Part shown: in pieces, positions 1 through 8,408 of the stretch
How the letters are laid out: every line of letters begins with the position of its first letter
How positions within the stretch are numbered: position 1 is the first letter of the stretch
Assembly (NCBI GenBank): GCA_016719385.1
Contig: JADJZA010000004.1
Span: forward strand, 1-51,512
Reading direction: 5' to 3'
DNA from: Candidatus Microthrix subdominans
Lineage (GTDB): Bacteria > Actinomycetota > Acidimicrobiia > Acidimicrobiales > Microtrichaceae
Length of the DNA stretch: 51,512 bases
Program-made: the position numbers and the translations under genes
The notes under the pieces: model-generated
What the model was told of the DNA's origin: nothing
Seen by the model: only the letters and a program-made list of their open reading frames with translations
Databases searched by the model: none

Positions 1-362
1 ATGACGTCGATGGCGTCCAGGTAGGCCCGACCCAGCCCCCGCTTGGGGGTGCGAAGGACCCGGGCCCCGCCGGCCAGGGCGATGTGGGGGGTGTCGTCGG
101 TCGAGCTGTCGACGATCAGGATCTCACCGCGCACGCCCGCGTCGGCCAGGCCCTGGTGGCACCACGCGACGAAGGCCTCCATCGTGATCGCCTCGTCGAG
201 GGCGGGGATCACGATCGACACCTCGGGGTCGGTCACGTCGTCGACGGGGATCCACACCTCCAACGCCGGATCGGTTGGGTGGGCTTGCACCGCGCCGGGT
301 CGGTCCAGCCGGGCATCGGTGCTCATCGTCGGTGCCGGATCATGCTGGGGCGGGGGCTCCAT
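1..362 (-). CDS. Glycosyltransferase family 2, N-terminal part
   Basis: The reading frame is open to the left edge, so only about the first 120 residues are visible. After a short polar leader the protein reads EVSIVIPALDE, then an acidic DSSTDDT segment, which is the nucleotide-sugar-binding start of a GT-A fold family 2 glycosyltransferase. It should transfer a sugar from an activated donor to a lipid or glycan acceptor at the membrane. An ATG at 362 and an in-frame ATG at 326 are both possible starts and neither has a good ribosome site; I give the longer form. It follows the nucleotidyltransferase and the GHMP kinase on the same strand, so a role in making an exopolysaccharide or glycolipid is a fair inference. 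The acceptor cannot be named. Confidence 0.75.
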   Translation of the reverse strand, partial: MEPPPQHDPAPTMSTDARLDRPGAVQAHPTDPALEVWIPVDDVTDPEVSIVIPALDEAITMEAFVAWCHQGLADAGVRGEILIVDSSTDDTPHIALAGGARVLRTPKRGLGRAYLDAIDV

Positions 363-411
363 CGTGGGTGGGACGTGCCGTGTATCGGCGCGCCGTGTGG
401 GTGAGATGGTG

Positions 412-1188
412 TCAGCCCGGACGCCCGGGTGCCAGTAGCGCCGCCTCCAAGCGGGCGACCCCTTCGGGCGTGCCCACCTCGTCGTAGGGCCGGGTCGTCT
501 CGTGGGCGGCGACGCGGCCGGCCTTCGACCAGGTCTCCATCATGTGGGCCAGGTCGCCTTGGGCGGGCCCATCGACGTCGAGCAGCGACGACGACAGGAC
601 GCTGATCCCGTAGTCGATGTGGGTGGCGCCGGCACTGGCACCCACCTCGCCCCGTGGTTTGCGGTAGCGCACCAGCGGGCCGTCGATCGTGGCGTTGGAT
701 GGTTCGGAGCCGTGCCGATTGTCGATCACTGCCATCGTGGCCGGCAGGTAGTCGTCGGCGTGAGCCTCGGCATGGCGCCACAACTCGTTGATGTCGAGGC
801 GCAGCCAGGAGTCGCCGTAGAGCACCAGAAAGCGGGGGGCGAGCAGCCCGCGACGGTGGGCCAGGATCAGGGCGCCGCCGGTTCCGGGCCGGGTAGAGCC
901 GTCGGTTGCGTCGGGATCGCGGCTGTAGGTGACCGACAGGCCGAAGCGCCCGCCGTCGCCCAGCGACGAGATGATCTCGTCGCCCAGATGACCGATGCAC
1001 TCGACGACGTCGCCGACCCCCTGCGCCGCCAGCCATTCCAGCTGGCGGTGGGCGAAGGGCCGTCCAAGCACGTCGACCAGGTGCTTGGGTTGGCGGCGGC
1101 CGAGCTCACCGAGCCGTGTGCCCAGGCCGCCCGACAGGATTGCGCACTGCAACGGCCGGTCATCTCGCTCGTCCAGCGGTTCGCTCAC
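412..1188 (-). CDS. Sugar-phosphate nucleotidyltransferase (HddC-like)
   Basis: 258 residues. The N terminus reads AILSGGLGTRLGEL, followed by QPKHLVDVLGRPF, which together form the nucleotide-binding signature of nucleotidyltransferases that activate sugar 1-phosphates. A later LYGDSWL segment supplies the metal-binding Asp. Length fits the short single-domain forms, such as heptose-1-phosphate guanylyltransferase, rather than the longer GlmU type. It starts with GTG inside the stop of the upstream kinase (GTGA, 4-bp overlap), so the two are probably translated together. With that kinase it should turn a sugar into a nucleotide-activated donor. HddC is the best guess because of the neighbour; the exact sugar and nucleotide are not shown by the sequence. 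Confidence 0.8.
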   Translation of the reverse strand: MSEPLDERDDRPLQCAILSGGLGTRLGELGRRQPKHLVDVLGRPFAHRQLEWLAAQGVGDVVECIGHLGDEIISSLGDGGRFGLSVTYSRDPDATDGSTRPGTGGALILAHRRGLLAPRFLVLYGDSWLRLDINELWRHAEAHADDYLPATMAVIDNRHGSEPSNATIDGPLVRYRKPRGEVGASAGATHIDYGISVLSSSLLDVDGPAQGDLAHMMETWSKAGRVAAHETTRPYDEVGTPEGVARLEAALLAPGRPG

Positions 1189-2165
1189 TGGGCGGTCAGC
1201 ACGGTCGAGCCCAGGTGATCGAAGCGAAAACGCAGCTCGTCGAGACCTTCGGCCTTCATGGCGCGACGCACCTTGGTTGGTTCGGGCGCATAGACGAGGA
1301 GGAAGCCCCCGGCCCCGGCGCCAACCACTTTGCCGCCCAGTGCGCCGGCCGAGCGTGCCACCGCGTAGTAACGGTCGATGTCGGGGTTGGACATGCCCGA
1401 CGTGCGGGCTCGTTTGGCCTCCCAGTGCTCGTGCATCAGCTCCCCGAACGCTGCGGTGTCGCCGGCGATGAGGGCGTTGGCGATCTCGTCGCCGAGCGCC
1501 ATCGTGTGGTCGAGGTTGGCCAGCATTGCCTCGTCCGCCTCAGTCGAGCGGCGGTCCTGGTCGGCCAGCATCTGCGACGCGGCCCGGGAGTAGCCCGTGA
1601 AGAACAACAACAGGTGCTCCTCCAGCTCGCTCAAGGTGTCATCGGACACCTCGAGACGAGCGGCGTCCACTCGGTCGTCGGGATGGAACGCGAACGAGGT
1701 GACCCCGCCGTACGCGGCGATGTACTGGTCCTGTTTGCCCACGGGCTCCTTCAGGTGGTCGATCTCGATGGCGCAGGCCTGCTCGGCCAGTTCGTCGGTC
1801 AGCACCGGCTGGAGGCGGTGGGCGTACAACGCCCGCAACAGCCCCACCGTGAACGAGCCGGAACTGCCCAGGCCGGTACCGGCGGGAATGTCGGCCATCG
1901 ACACGATCTCGATGCCCGGCGCCATCTTGTGCAACTCGAGGGCGGTGCGCAGGATGTCGTGGTCGATCTCGGCGGTGGTCGCCACCCGTTCGATCGTCGA
2001 GTACTTCAACAGGTAGTCGTCGGTGAAGGTGGTGTTGATCGAGATGTAGACGTAGCGGTTGATCGCCGCCGACACCAGGCGACCGCCGTTGCGGCGGTAG
2101 TAGCTGGGCAGGTCGGTTCCGCCCCCGCCGATCGAGATGCGGAGTGGGGTTCGGGTGATGATCAT
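1185..2165 (-). CDS. GHMP-family sugar kinase (heptose-7-phosphate kinase-like)
   Basis: Starts MIITRTPLRISIGGGGTDLP, the usual N terminus of HddA-like GHMP kinases. GTGLGSSGSFTVGLL at about residue 90 is the ATP-binding motif 2, and GAGAGGFLLVYAP near the C terminus is motif 3. A longer open frame begins at 2201, but its extra 12 residues are not conserved in style, so I place the start at the ATG at 2165. The likely reaction is ATP-dependent phosphorylation of a sugar phosphate at C1, feeding the nucleotidyltransferase that overlaps its stop. It is divergent from dapB with about 60 bp between starts. The sugar may be D-glycero-D-manno-heptose, as for HddA, but fucose-type kinases look similar. 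Confidence 0.82.
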   Translation of the reverse strand: MIITRTPLRISIGGGGTDLPSYYRRNGGRLVSAAINRYVYISINTTFTDDYLLKYSTIERVATTAEIDHDILRTALELHKMAPGIEIVSMADIPAGTGLGSSGSFTVGLLRALYAHRLQPVLTDELAEQACAIEIDHLKEPVGKQDQYIAAYGGVTSFAFHPDDRVDAARLEVSDDTLSELEEHLLLFFTGYSRAASQMLADQDRRSTEADEAMLANLDHTMALGDEIANALIAGDTAAFGELMHEHWEAKRARTSGMSNPDIDRYYAVARSAGALGGKVVGAGAGGFLLVYAPEPTKVRRAMKAEGLDELRFRFDHLGSTVLTAQ

Positions 2166-2224
2166 CGGCGTCGATCGTACCGGGCGTGTCACAACCTTCA
2201 CGATGGCCGCTAGCGTGACCGACC

Positions 2225-3016
2225 ATGACGATACGGGTCGGTGTGTTCGGGGCCGGGGGCAGGATGGGTTCGGCGGTGTGCCAGGCGGTGGCTGCCGACA
2301 GCGAACTGGAATTGGTGGCGGCGGTCGACCCGCACCATGCGGGGCTCGACCTGTCGGCGGTGGCCGGCCCGACGGTGGGCGACCTCCAGATCGCCCACGA
2401 CGCCGATTCGCTGGCGGCCGCCGGCGCCCAGGTGGTCGTCGACTTCACCCATCTCGACGCCGCCCGAGCCAACCTGGCATGGCTGGCCGACGCAGGCATC
2501 CACGCCGTGGTGGGCACCACCGGCTTCGACGATGTCGACCTGGCCCGCTTCCGCTCGGAGTTCATCCGCTCGAACTGCGTGATCGCCCCCAACTTCGCCA
2601 TCGGCGCCATCTTGATGATGCGCCTCGCCGCCGATGCTGCGCCTTACTTCGAGACCGCCGAGGTGATCGAGTACCACCACGACCAGAAGGTCGATGCGCC
2701 ATCGGGCACGGCAATGCTGACCGCCGAGCGGATCGCCGACGCGTCGGCGCAGTGGGCGGACGACCCGACGACCACGACGGTGGTCGAGGGTGCCCGCGGC
2801 GGCGAGGCCCAGCCGGGCGTGCGCATCCACTCGGTGCGCATGCGGGGCATGGTCGCCCATCAGGAGGTCGTGTTGGGGACGACCGGCCAGACCTTGACCA
2901 TCCGTCACGACAGCTACGACCGCACCAGCTTCATGCCCGGCGTCGTCATGGCCGCCAAGGCGATCGCCGACCGACCCGGCGTCACCGTCGGGCTGGACGT
3001 CCTACTCGACCTCTGA
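2225..3016 (+). CDS. dapB: 4-hydroxy-tetrahydrodipicolinate reductase
   Basis: 263 residues, normal for DapB. GAGGRMG at residues 9-15 is the dinucleotide-binding loop. VGTTGF near residue 98 and EYHHDQKVDAPSGTA near residue 150 are the conserved family motifs; the HH pair and Lys lie in the active site. The enzyme reduces the cyclic dihydrodipicolinate intermediate with NAD(P)H in the diaminopimelate branch, which serves lysine and peptidoglycan synthesis in the cytoplasm. The gene stands alone here, divergent from the sugar kinase, and its 3' end overlaps the convergent membrane-protein gene by 15 bp. Confidence 0.96.
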   Translation: MTIRVGVFGAGGRMGSAVCQAVAADSELELVAAVDPHHAGLDLSAVAGPTVGDLQIAHDADSLAAAGAQVVVDFTHLDAARANLAWLADAGIHAVVGTTGFDDVDLARFRSEFIRSNCVIAPNFAIGAILMMRLAADAAPYFETAEVIEYHHDQKVDAPSGTAMLTAERIADASAQWADDPTTTTVVEGARGGEAQPGVRIHSVRMRGMVAHQEVVLGTTGQTLTIRHDSYDRTSFMPGVVMAAKAIADRPGVTVGLDVLLDL

Positions 3017-3643
3017 GCCCGCCGGGTTCTCTGGGATGTCGGGATCGCTCAGGTCCTCGGCGCTGCCGGCCAGACGACGCAGCTGAATGACGGTGTAGAA
3101 CGCCAGCACGACCAGGGTGATGCGGGTGAACCAGCTTTGGTAGTCGACGATCGTGTCGACCAGGCGGTCGAGCTGATCGGCGAAGAGGGCGGCGAGCAGC
3201 CGGATCAGGGCGATGCGGGCCAGCGTTCCGGCAATGTTGAGCGACCAGAACAGGCGGGGCGGCATGCGGATGACGCCGGCGGCCAGACACACCGGGTTGT
3301 TGGGGGCCAGAAAGGTGAGCGCTGCCAGGGTGCGGTGGGCGCCGGGGTTGGCCCCGCTGGTCAGCTCGGTCAGCCAGTCCTTGGCGCCGGGGTACAGGTC
3401 GGACCCGAAACGCACGGCGACGTCCCGGTAACGGGCCCCCAGGGCATAGAACAACTGGTCGGGCGCCAACAGGCGCAGCAGCGGCACGGCGAAGAACACC
3501 CATTCGGGCACCCGTCCGGCCACTGCGATCAGGATCTTGTTGGTCGAGTTGAAGGCGAGCAACAGCGCCGGACGCGTGTCCACCCAACGGGCGAGGTTGG
3601 CGAAGCCGATGTTGTTGGCGGCGATCAGCAGCCCGATCGCCAC
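3002..3643 (-). CDS. Polytopic membrane protein, distant VTT/DedA-like
   Basis: 213 residues from a GTG start, with about five hydrophobic segments. The segment around residues 110-140 contains FLAPNNPVCLAAGVIRM followed by an F..LNIAGTLAR helix. This recalls the re-entrant P.N...AG core of VTT/DedA (SNARE-associated) membrane proteins, but the match is partial. The frame stays open upstream to about 3716, where a CTG at 3712 would add 23 residues, so the start is uncertain. It is 75 bp downstream of the gene at 3719-4273 and probably co-transcribed with it. The acidic C-terminal tail is likely cytoplasmic. No enzymatic residues are evident and I assign no function. Confidence 0.65.
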   Translation of the reverse strand: MAIGLLIAANNIGFANLARWVDTRPALLLAFNSTNKILIAVAGRVPEWVFFAVPLLRLLAPDQLFYALGARYRDVAVRFGSDLYPGAKDWLTELTSGANPGAHRTLAALTFLAPNNPVCLAAGVIRMPPRLFWSLNIAGTLARIALIRLLAALFADQLDRLVDTIVDYQSWFTRITLVVLAFYTVIQLRRLAGSAEDLSDPDIPENPAGSEVE

Positions 3644-3718
3644 GAAGACGGCGACGAGGGCCGGCTTGCCAAACGGCTTGACCGGGGGATGGGCCTCTGG
3701 TGTGGCGATCAGATCACG

Positions 3719-4273
3719 CTAGCGCCGGTGGTGCCCGGCGTCGGTCGGGGGTCGGGCGATCTGGGCCACCGAGACGATCTGTTCCGGGTCAACCCAATCG
3801 ATCGAAGCGCCCGGGGCACCGAAGCCGATCGTCCGATCGCCCAGCGAGACGAGGGGCCCGCGCACGGTGGAGCCATCCCTGAGGACAACGGTCAGGTCCG
3901 AACCATCGCGGGCCAGCTCGGCGATCGCACGGGGCAGCGGGGGAGCATCGGGGGAGGTCAGTGGTGCCGCTCGGGGTCCGGTGCGCACCTCGGCCACGGT
4001 GAGACGGACCAGGGCATCGACGGCAACGTATGCCAGACGGGTCGGGCCGGCGCCGTTGGTGCTCTCGATCGTCAATAGGGCGTCGTCCGCGGCCAGAGCG
4101 ATGCCCGCCACCGACGTGTTGCCGATCAGGAAGGCCCGCACCCGCAGCCGCCGTTCGGCGGCGTCGCGGCAGCGATCGGCGATGGTGAGGCCGCGATCGA
4201 GGCGGTACGCCTCGACCCGTCGGGCGCGTCGCTCCTCGAGCGCCGCTTGCACCGGGTCACCCGAGGTCTCCAC
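3719..4273 (-). CDS. Hypothetical protein with beta-rich C-terminal domain
   Basis: 184 residues from a GTG start, no signal peptide or membrane segment. The N-terminal 50 residues are charged and helical (ALEERRARRVEAYRL). The rest is strand-forming: SDLTVVLRDGSTVRGPLVSLGDRTIGFG resembles the small Sm-like or SH3-like barrel that many actinobacterial proteins carry. I do not recognise a named family. An ATG a few bases upstream is in another frame (M S W W) and is not the start of this protein. The downstream neighbour on the same strand is the membrane protein at 3002-3643. Confidence 0.6.
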   Translation of the reverse strand: METSGDPVQAALEERRARRVEAYRLDRGLTIADRCRDAAERRLRVRAFLIGNTSVAGIALAADDALLTIESTNGAGPTRLAYVAVDALVRLTVAEVRTGPRAAPLTSPDAPPLPRAIAELARDGSDLTVVLRDGSTVRGPLVSLGDRTIGFGAPGASIDWVDPEQIVSVAQIARPPTDAGHHRR

Positions 4274-4444
4274 CAGCTCATCGTTTCCACCGCGAACGCA
4301 GGTGTCAACCCTTCGGGCCCGGCCGAGACAGCCCCGATCGCGGCCGGTTTGTGCCCCGAGCGGACCTATGCTGGGGGCGAGTCGATCGGCACTGCGCTCA
4401 GGCGTCGGGCACCGACGAGTACGCCAGCGATCAGAACCGGGTCT

Positions 4445-5482
4445 ATGACCAAGCCTTCCCCGTCATCTCAGCCTTCCGAACCAGCGCTCATGCCGACTGC
4501 CAGCGCTGTCGTTCGCATCCCGGCCAACCACCTGATGGGCACGCTGCTTGGCCCGGCCGACGAATACCTCGACGTGATCGAGCACGCCTTCGCCGGCACC
4601 GCCGTGCACGTCAGGGGCAACGAGATCACCGCTGACGGGCCCGAGGCGGCCAACGTCGCCCGGCTTTTTGAGGAGCTGCTGGTGGTCGCCGAGGCCGGCC
4701 AGCGCATCGACGCCGGCGTCGTGCGCCGTACCACCGACATGGTGCGCGCCGACGAGGCACCCGCCGACGTTCTGACCTCGACCGTGCTGCGGCGCAGCGT
4801 CGGCGGCAACGTTCGCCCCAAGACCGCGGGCCAGAAGCGCTACACCGACGCCATCGCCAACAACCTGGTCACCTTTGGGATCGGCCCGGCGGGTACCGGC
4901 AAGTCCTGGCTGGCTGTCGCCACCGCAGTGCAGGCGTTGCAGGCCAAGATGGTCGACCGCATCGTCTTGACCCGCCCGGCGGTCGAGGCGGGGGAGCGGT
5001 TGGGGTTTCTTCCCGGCGACCTGATGGCCAAGGTCGATCCGTACCTGCGCCCGCTCTACGACGCTCTTCACGACATGGTGGGGGCCGAGGGCGCAGCCAG
5101 GTTGCTCGAGCGCGGCACCGTTGAGGTGGCGCCGCTGGCCTTCATGCGGGGTCGCACCCTCAACTCGAGCTTCATCATCCTCGACGAGGCGCAGAACACC
5201 ACGCCCGAGCAGATGAAGATGTTCCTGACCCGCATCGGTTTCGGTTCCAAGGCGGTGATCACCGGCGACCGAACCCAAAAGGACGTCGGCACCGGTCGCT
5301 CCGGCCTGGACGGCCTGGCCGAGGTGCTCGAGGGCATCGACGGGGTGGCCTTCGTAGAGCTCACCCGACGGGATGTGGTGCGGCACCGCATCGTGGCCGA
5401 GATCGTCGATGCCTACGAACGCTTCGACGCCCGCACCGCCGCCGGGGCGCAGGCGCAGGGGCCTCGTGGCCAACCCAGCTGA
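4445..5482 (+). CDS. PhoH-family ATPase
   Basis: 345 residues from the ATG at 4445. The frame is open from 4247, but the upstream stretch overlaps the divergent gene and lacks family character. An N-terminal RNA-binding-like domain spans roughly residues 15-100. It is followed by the PhoH ATPase domain, with Walker A GPAGTGKSWLA near residue 143, TRPAVEAGERLGFLPGD, and Walker B SFIILDEAQN. PhoH proteins are cytoplasmic ATPases, often encoded next to ybeY, and are linked to RNA metabolism. Here the stop overlaps the ybeY start by 17 bp, the usual arrangement. Confidence 0.92.
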   Translation: MTKPSPSSQPSEPALMPTASAVVRIPANHLMGTLLGPADEYLDVIEHAFAGTAVHVRGNEITADGPEAANVARLFEELLVVAEAGQRIDAGVVRRTTDMVRADEAPADVLTSTVLRRSVGGNVRPKTAGQKRYTDAIANNLVTFGIGPAGTGKSWLAVATAVQALQAKMVDRIVLTRPAVEAGERLGFLPGDLMAKVDPYLRPLYDALHDMVGAEGAARLLERGTVEVAPLAFMRGRTLNSSFIILDEAQNTTPEQMKMFLTRIGFGSKAVITGDRTQKDVGTGRSGLDGLAEVLEGIDGVAFVELTRRDVVRHRIVAEIVDAYERFDARTAAGAQAQGPRGQPS

Positions 5483-6008
5483 GGACCGGACCAGCATCGA
5501 CCCGGCGACGTCGATCTCCGTCGAATTCGATGACGCGCGGGACCGCGCCGACCCGCTTCCCGTCGACCCAGCGCGCCTCATGGAACTGCTGAGAGCGACG
5601 CTCGAGGCCGAGGGGGTGAGCGGCCCGGCCCAGGTGGGCCTGAGCCTGGTCGACCCGGCTGAGATCGCCCAGCTCAACGCCGAGCACCTCGACGGTGAGG
5701 GCCCGACCGACGTGCTCAGCTTTCCCCTCGAGCCGTTTGCCGACCCCGACTGGCCGGCCGGGCCCGGCGAGCCTGCCCGTCTGATCGGCGACGTCGTGGT
5801 GTGCCCGGCGGTGGCCGAGGCTCAAGCGGCTGGTCATGCGGGCAGCCCGGCCGACGAGCTGGCGCTGCTCGTCGTGCACGCCGGACTCCACCTGGCCGGC
5901 CACGACCACGCCGAGCCCGCCGAAGCGGCTGCGATGGTGACCCGTGAGCGGGAGATCCTCAAGCGCTGCTGGGGGCCGCTGGCCGGCGACCCGTGGGCGA
6001 CGCCGTGA
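5466..6008 (+). CDS. ybeY: Endoribonuclease YbeY, rRNA maturation factor
   Basis: 180 residues from the GTG at 5466. This frame is open further upstream inside phoH, but the family begins about here. The zinc-binding signature HAGLHLAGHDH lies near residue 140, with the three His ligands in place; PTDVLSFPLE is the other conserved block. YbeY is a single-strand-specific metallo-endoribonuclease needed for 16S rRNA 3' processing and ribosome quality control. The gene overlaps both phoH and the following CorC-like gene, so all three are probably translated in sequence from one mRNA that continues into era. Confidence 0.94.
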   Translation: MANPAEDRTSIDPATSISVEFDDARDRADPLPVDPARLMELLRATLEAEGVSGPAQVGLSLVDPAEIAQLNAEHLDGEGPTDVLSFPLEPFADPDWPAGPGEPARLIGDVVVCPAVAEAQAAGHAGSPADELALLVVHAGLHLAGHDHAEPAEAAAMVTREREILKRCWGPLAGDPWATP

Positions 6009-7396
6009 TCGCCGCTGAGCTCGGCACCACCGAATGGATCCTGGCCTCGGTCGTCGTGGCGCTGGTCGTGACGATCGCCGTCCTCGCCTGGGCCGAAACG
6101 GTGATCGGCCGCACCACCCGCGCCCGCGCCGCTGCGATGGTCGACCGTCAGGGCCGGCGCGCCGAGCGGGTGCTGCGCCTGGCCACCAACCCGAAACGCT
6201 TCGTCAACGTGATGCTGTTGCTCACCTTGATGTTGCAGCTGATCGAGGCGACCCTGGTCGGCGTGCTGGGGACCCGGCTGTTCGGCCCGCTCGGGTTAGT
6301 CGTCGCCACGGCGCTCAACGTCGTCGTCGTCTTTGTCCTCGCCGAGGCCGCCCCGAAGACCTGGGCGCTCGATCATCCCGACTCGGCGATCCAGGCAGCG
6401 CCGCTCGTCGAATTTCTGGCGGGCATCCCACCGCTGCGCTGGCTGTCGTCAGCGCTGATCCGGCTGACCAACGTCCTCCTGCCCGGCAAGGGACGCCGAG
6501 CCGGGCCGTATTTCTCCGACGAGGAGATCGTGCACTTTGCCACCGACCTGGTCGAGGCGGATGCCATCGATGAGGAGGAGCGCGACCTGATCGAATCGGT
6601 CCTGGGGTTCGGCGACACCCTGGTGCGCGAGGTGATGGTGCCCCGTCCCGAGATGATCACGGTCGCGGGGGACATGGATCTGGACGAGGCGATCGACGTG
6701 GCCTTGCGGCGGGGGGTCACCCGCATGCCGGTTCACGAGGGGGACGCCGACGACATCGCCACCGTGGTGAACATCAAGGATGCGCTGCGACGCGTGCGCG
6801 GTGGCGAAGGCGGGACCAAGGTGGCGTCGGTGGCCGCCCCGGCGCTGTTGGTGCCCGAGACGATCGCGGTCAACCGTGTGCTCCCGCAGATGCGCAATGC
6901 CCGCACCCACATGGCGATCGTGTTCGACGAGCACGGCGGCACCGCCGGGCTGGTGACGATGGAGGACCTGCTCGAGGAGCTGGTCGGCGAGATCGAAGAC
7001 GAGAGCGACCGGGCCGAGCCGCTGGCGCTTCCCAGGGGTGACGAATCGATGCTGCTGCGAGGATCGCTCAGCATCGACGACGCCAACGAGTACCTCGAGG
7101 AGCACCTGTCGCTTCGACGGGTCGAACCTCTCCCCGAGGGCGACTGGGACTCGGTCGGCGGCCTGATCGTCGAGCAACTCGGGCGCCCCGCCGACGTCGG
7201 CGACGAGGTGGAGGCCGATGCCTATCGGCTCACCGTGCGCGAGATGCGTGGGCGGAGGATCATGTGGGTGCTGGTCGAGTCCGTACCCGATGCAGCTCAC
7301 CCGCCCCCCCCGACCGATCCAGCCACCCCGGACGATGACTCAGCCGGGATCGATGACGGCGACCGAAGCGACGAACGGAACGACGAACATGGCTGA
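5993..7396 (+). CDS. CNNM/CorC-type transporter-associated CBS protein
   Basis: 467 residues from a GTG start; a GTG four codons later is an alternative. An N-terminal DUF21 membrane domain with three to four helices runs to about residue 150. Two CBS domains follow, with VREVMVPRPEMITV and HMAIVFDEHGGTAGLVTMEDLLEELVGEI, and then a C-terminal transporter-associated (CorC_HlyC) domain. The last 40 residues are acidic and low in complexity. Such proteins take part in magnesium or cobalt efflux at the membrane and are sometimes labelled hemolysin C, which is misleading. It lies between ybeY and era with short overlaps on both sides, a common actinobacterial order. Confidence 0.9.
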   Translation: MGDAVIAAELGTTEWILASVVVALVVTIAVLAWAETVIGRTTRARAAAMVDRQGRRAERVLRLATNPKRFVNVMLLLTLMLQLIEATLVGVLGTRLFGPLGLVVATALNVVVVFVLAEAAPKTWALDHPDSAIQAAPLVEFLAGIPPLRWLSSALIRLTNVLLPGKGRRAGPYFSDEEIVHFATDLVEADAIDEEERDLIESVLGFGDTLVREVMVPRPEMITVAGDMDLDEAIDVALRRGVTRMPVHEGDADDIATVVNIKDALRRVRGGEGGTKVASVAAPALLVPETIAVNRVLPQMRNARTHMAIVFDEHGGTAGLVTMEDLLEELVGEIEDESDRAEPLALPRGDESMLLRGSLSIDDANEYLEEHLSLRRVEPLPEGDWDSVGGLIVEQLGRPADVGDEVEADAYRLTVREMRGRRIMWVLVESVPDAAHPPPPTDPATPDDDSAGIDDGDRSDERNDEHG

Positions 7397-8390
7397 CATC
7401 CCGATCGATGATGACGATGCAGAGCCCGCCGACCCTTGGCAGCTGCTCGACGACCTCGACAGCGCCGACGAGCTCGCCGAGGCCGAGGAGATGCCGAGCG
7501 GACAACCGGCCACCGGACAACCCGCAGCCGGACAACACAGCGGCTTCGTGGCGCTTGCCGGCAGGCCCAACGTGGGCAAGTCGTCGCTGACCAACGCCAT
7601 CGTCGGGGAGAAGGTGACGATCGTGTCGCCCCGGCCCCAGACCACCCGCCACGAGATCCGGGGCGTGCTCACCCGCTCGGACGCGCAGCTGGTGCTCGTC
7701 GATACGCCGGGCGTGCACAAGCCCAAGACCGAGATGGGCAGGCGCCTCAACCGCACCGCTTTCGAGGCTCGCGAGGACACCGACGCCACCGTCCTGGTCG
7801 TCGATGCCTCCAAGGGGGTCGGTGGCCCGGGCGATGCCCGCTTGATGGCCTCCATGCCCGACGACGTCGTCGTGGCGATCAACAAGATCGACCGGCTGCC
7901 ACCCGAGCGGATCCTCGCCGCTATCAAGGACGCCGATGCCCTGGCCAAGCGCTTCGAGAAGGGGTCGCCTGAGTTCTTCCCGGTGTCGGCGCGCACCGGC
8001 CAGGGCGTACCGGAACTGGTCGAGCATCTCGTCGGCCGCCTGCCCGAAGGCCCGCTGTGGTACCCCGAGGACCAGGTGCGCGACTCCTCGGAGGCCTTCT
8101 GGGTGGCCGAGCTGGTGCGCGAGCAGCTGCTGGCCACCGCCCGGGAGGAGTTGCCCCACTCGATCGCCACCCGCTGCGTCGAGCTGAACTGGCCCTACAT
8201 CGAGGTGGAGATCCTCGTCGAGCGCATCTCCCAGAAGGGCATGGTGATCGGCCAGGGCGGCGAGAACCTGAAGCGGGCCGGCATCGGCGCCCGCAAGCTG
8301 CTGCCCAAGGGCACCCACCTGGAGCTGAAGGTGAAGGTCAACCGCGACTGGCAGCGCAAGGACGCCGAGCTGGACAAGCTGGGCTACTGA
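7389..8390 (+). CDS. era: GTPase Era
   Basis: 333 residues from the ATG at 7389, which overlaps the stop of the CorC-like gene by 8 bp. An acidic leader of about 50 residues precedes the G domain, longer than in the standard 300-residue Era. G1 is GRPNVGKSSL, G3 is DTPG, and G4 is NKID. The C-terminal KH domain carries the conserved GMVIGQGGENLKRAG loop. Era binds the 3' end of 16S rRNA and acts as a checkpoint in 30S assembly, which fits with co-transcription with ybeY. The KH domain separates it from other small GTPases such as Der. Confidence 0.96.
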   Translation: MADIPIDDDDAEPADPWQLLDDLDSADELAEAEEMPSGQPATGQPAAGQHSGFVALAGRPNVGKSSLTNAIVGEKVTIVSPRPQTTRHEIRGVLTRSDAQLVLVDTPGVHKPKTEMGRRLNRTAFEAREDTDATVLVVDASKGVGGPGDARLMASMPDDVVVAINKIDRLPPERILAAIKDADALAKRFEKGSPEFFPVSARTGQGVPELVEHLVGRLPEGPLWYPEDQVRDSSEAFWVAELVREQLLATAREELPHSIATRCVELNWPYIEVEILVERISQKGMVIGQGGENLKRAGIGARKLLPKGTHLELKVKVNRDWQRKDAELDKLGY

Positions 8391-8408
8391 GCAGCCGCAG
8401 CACTGGGC

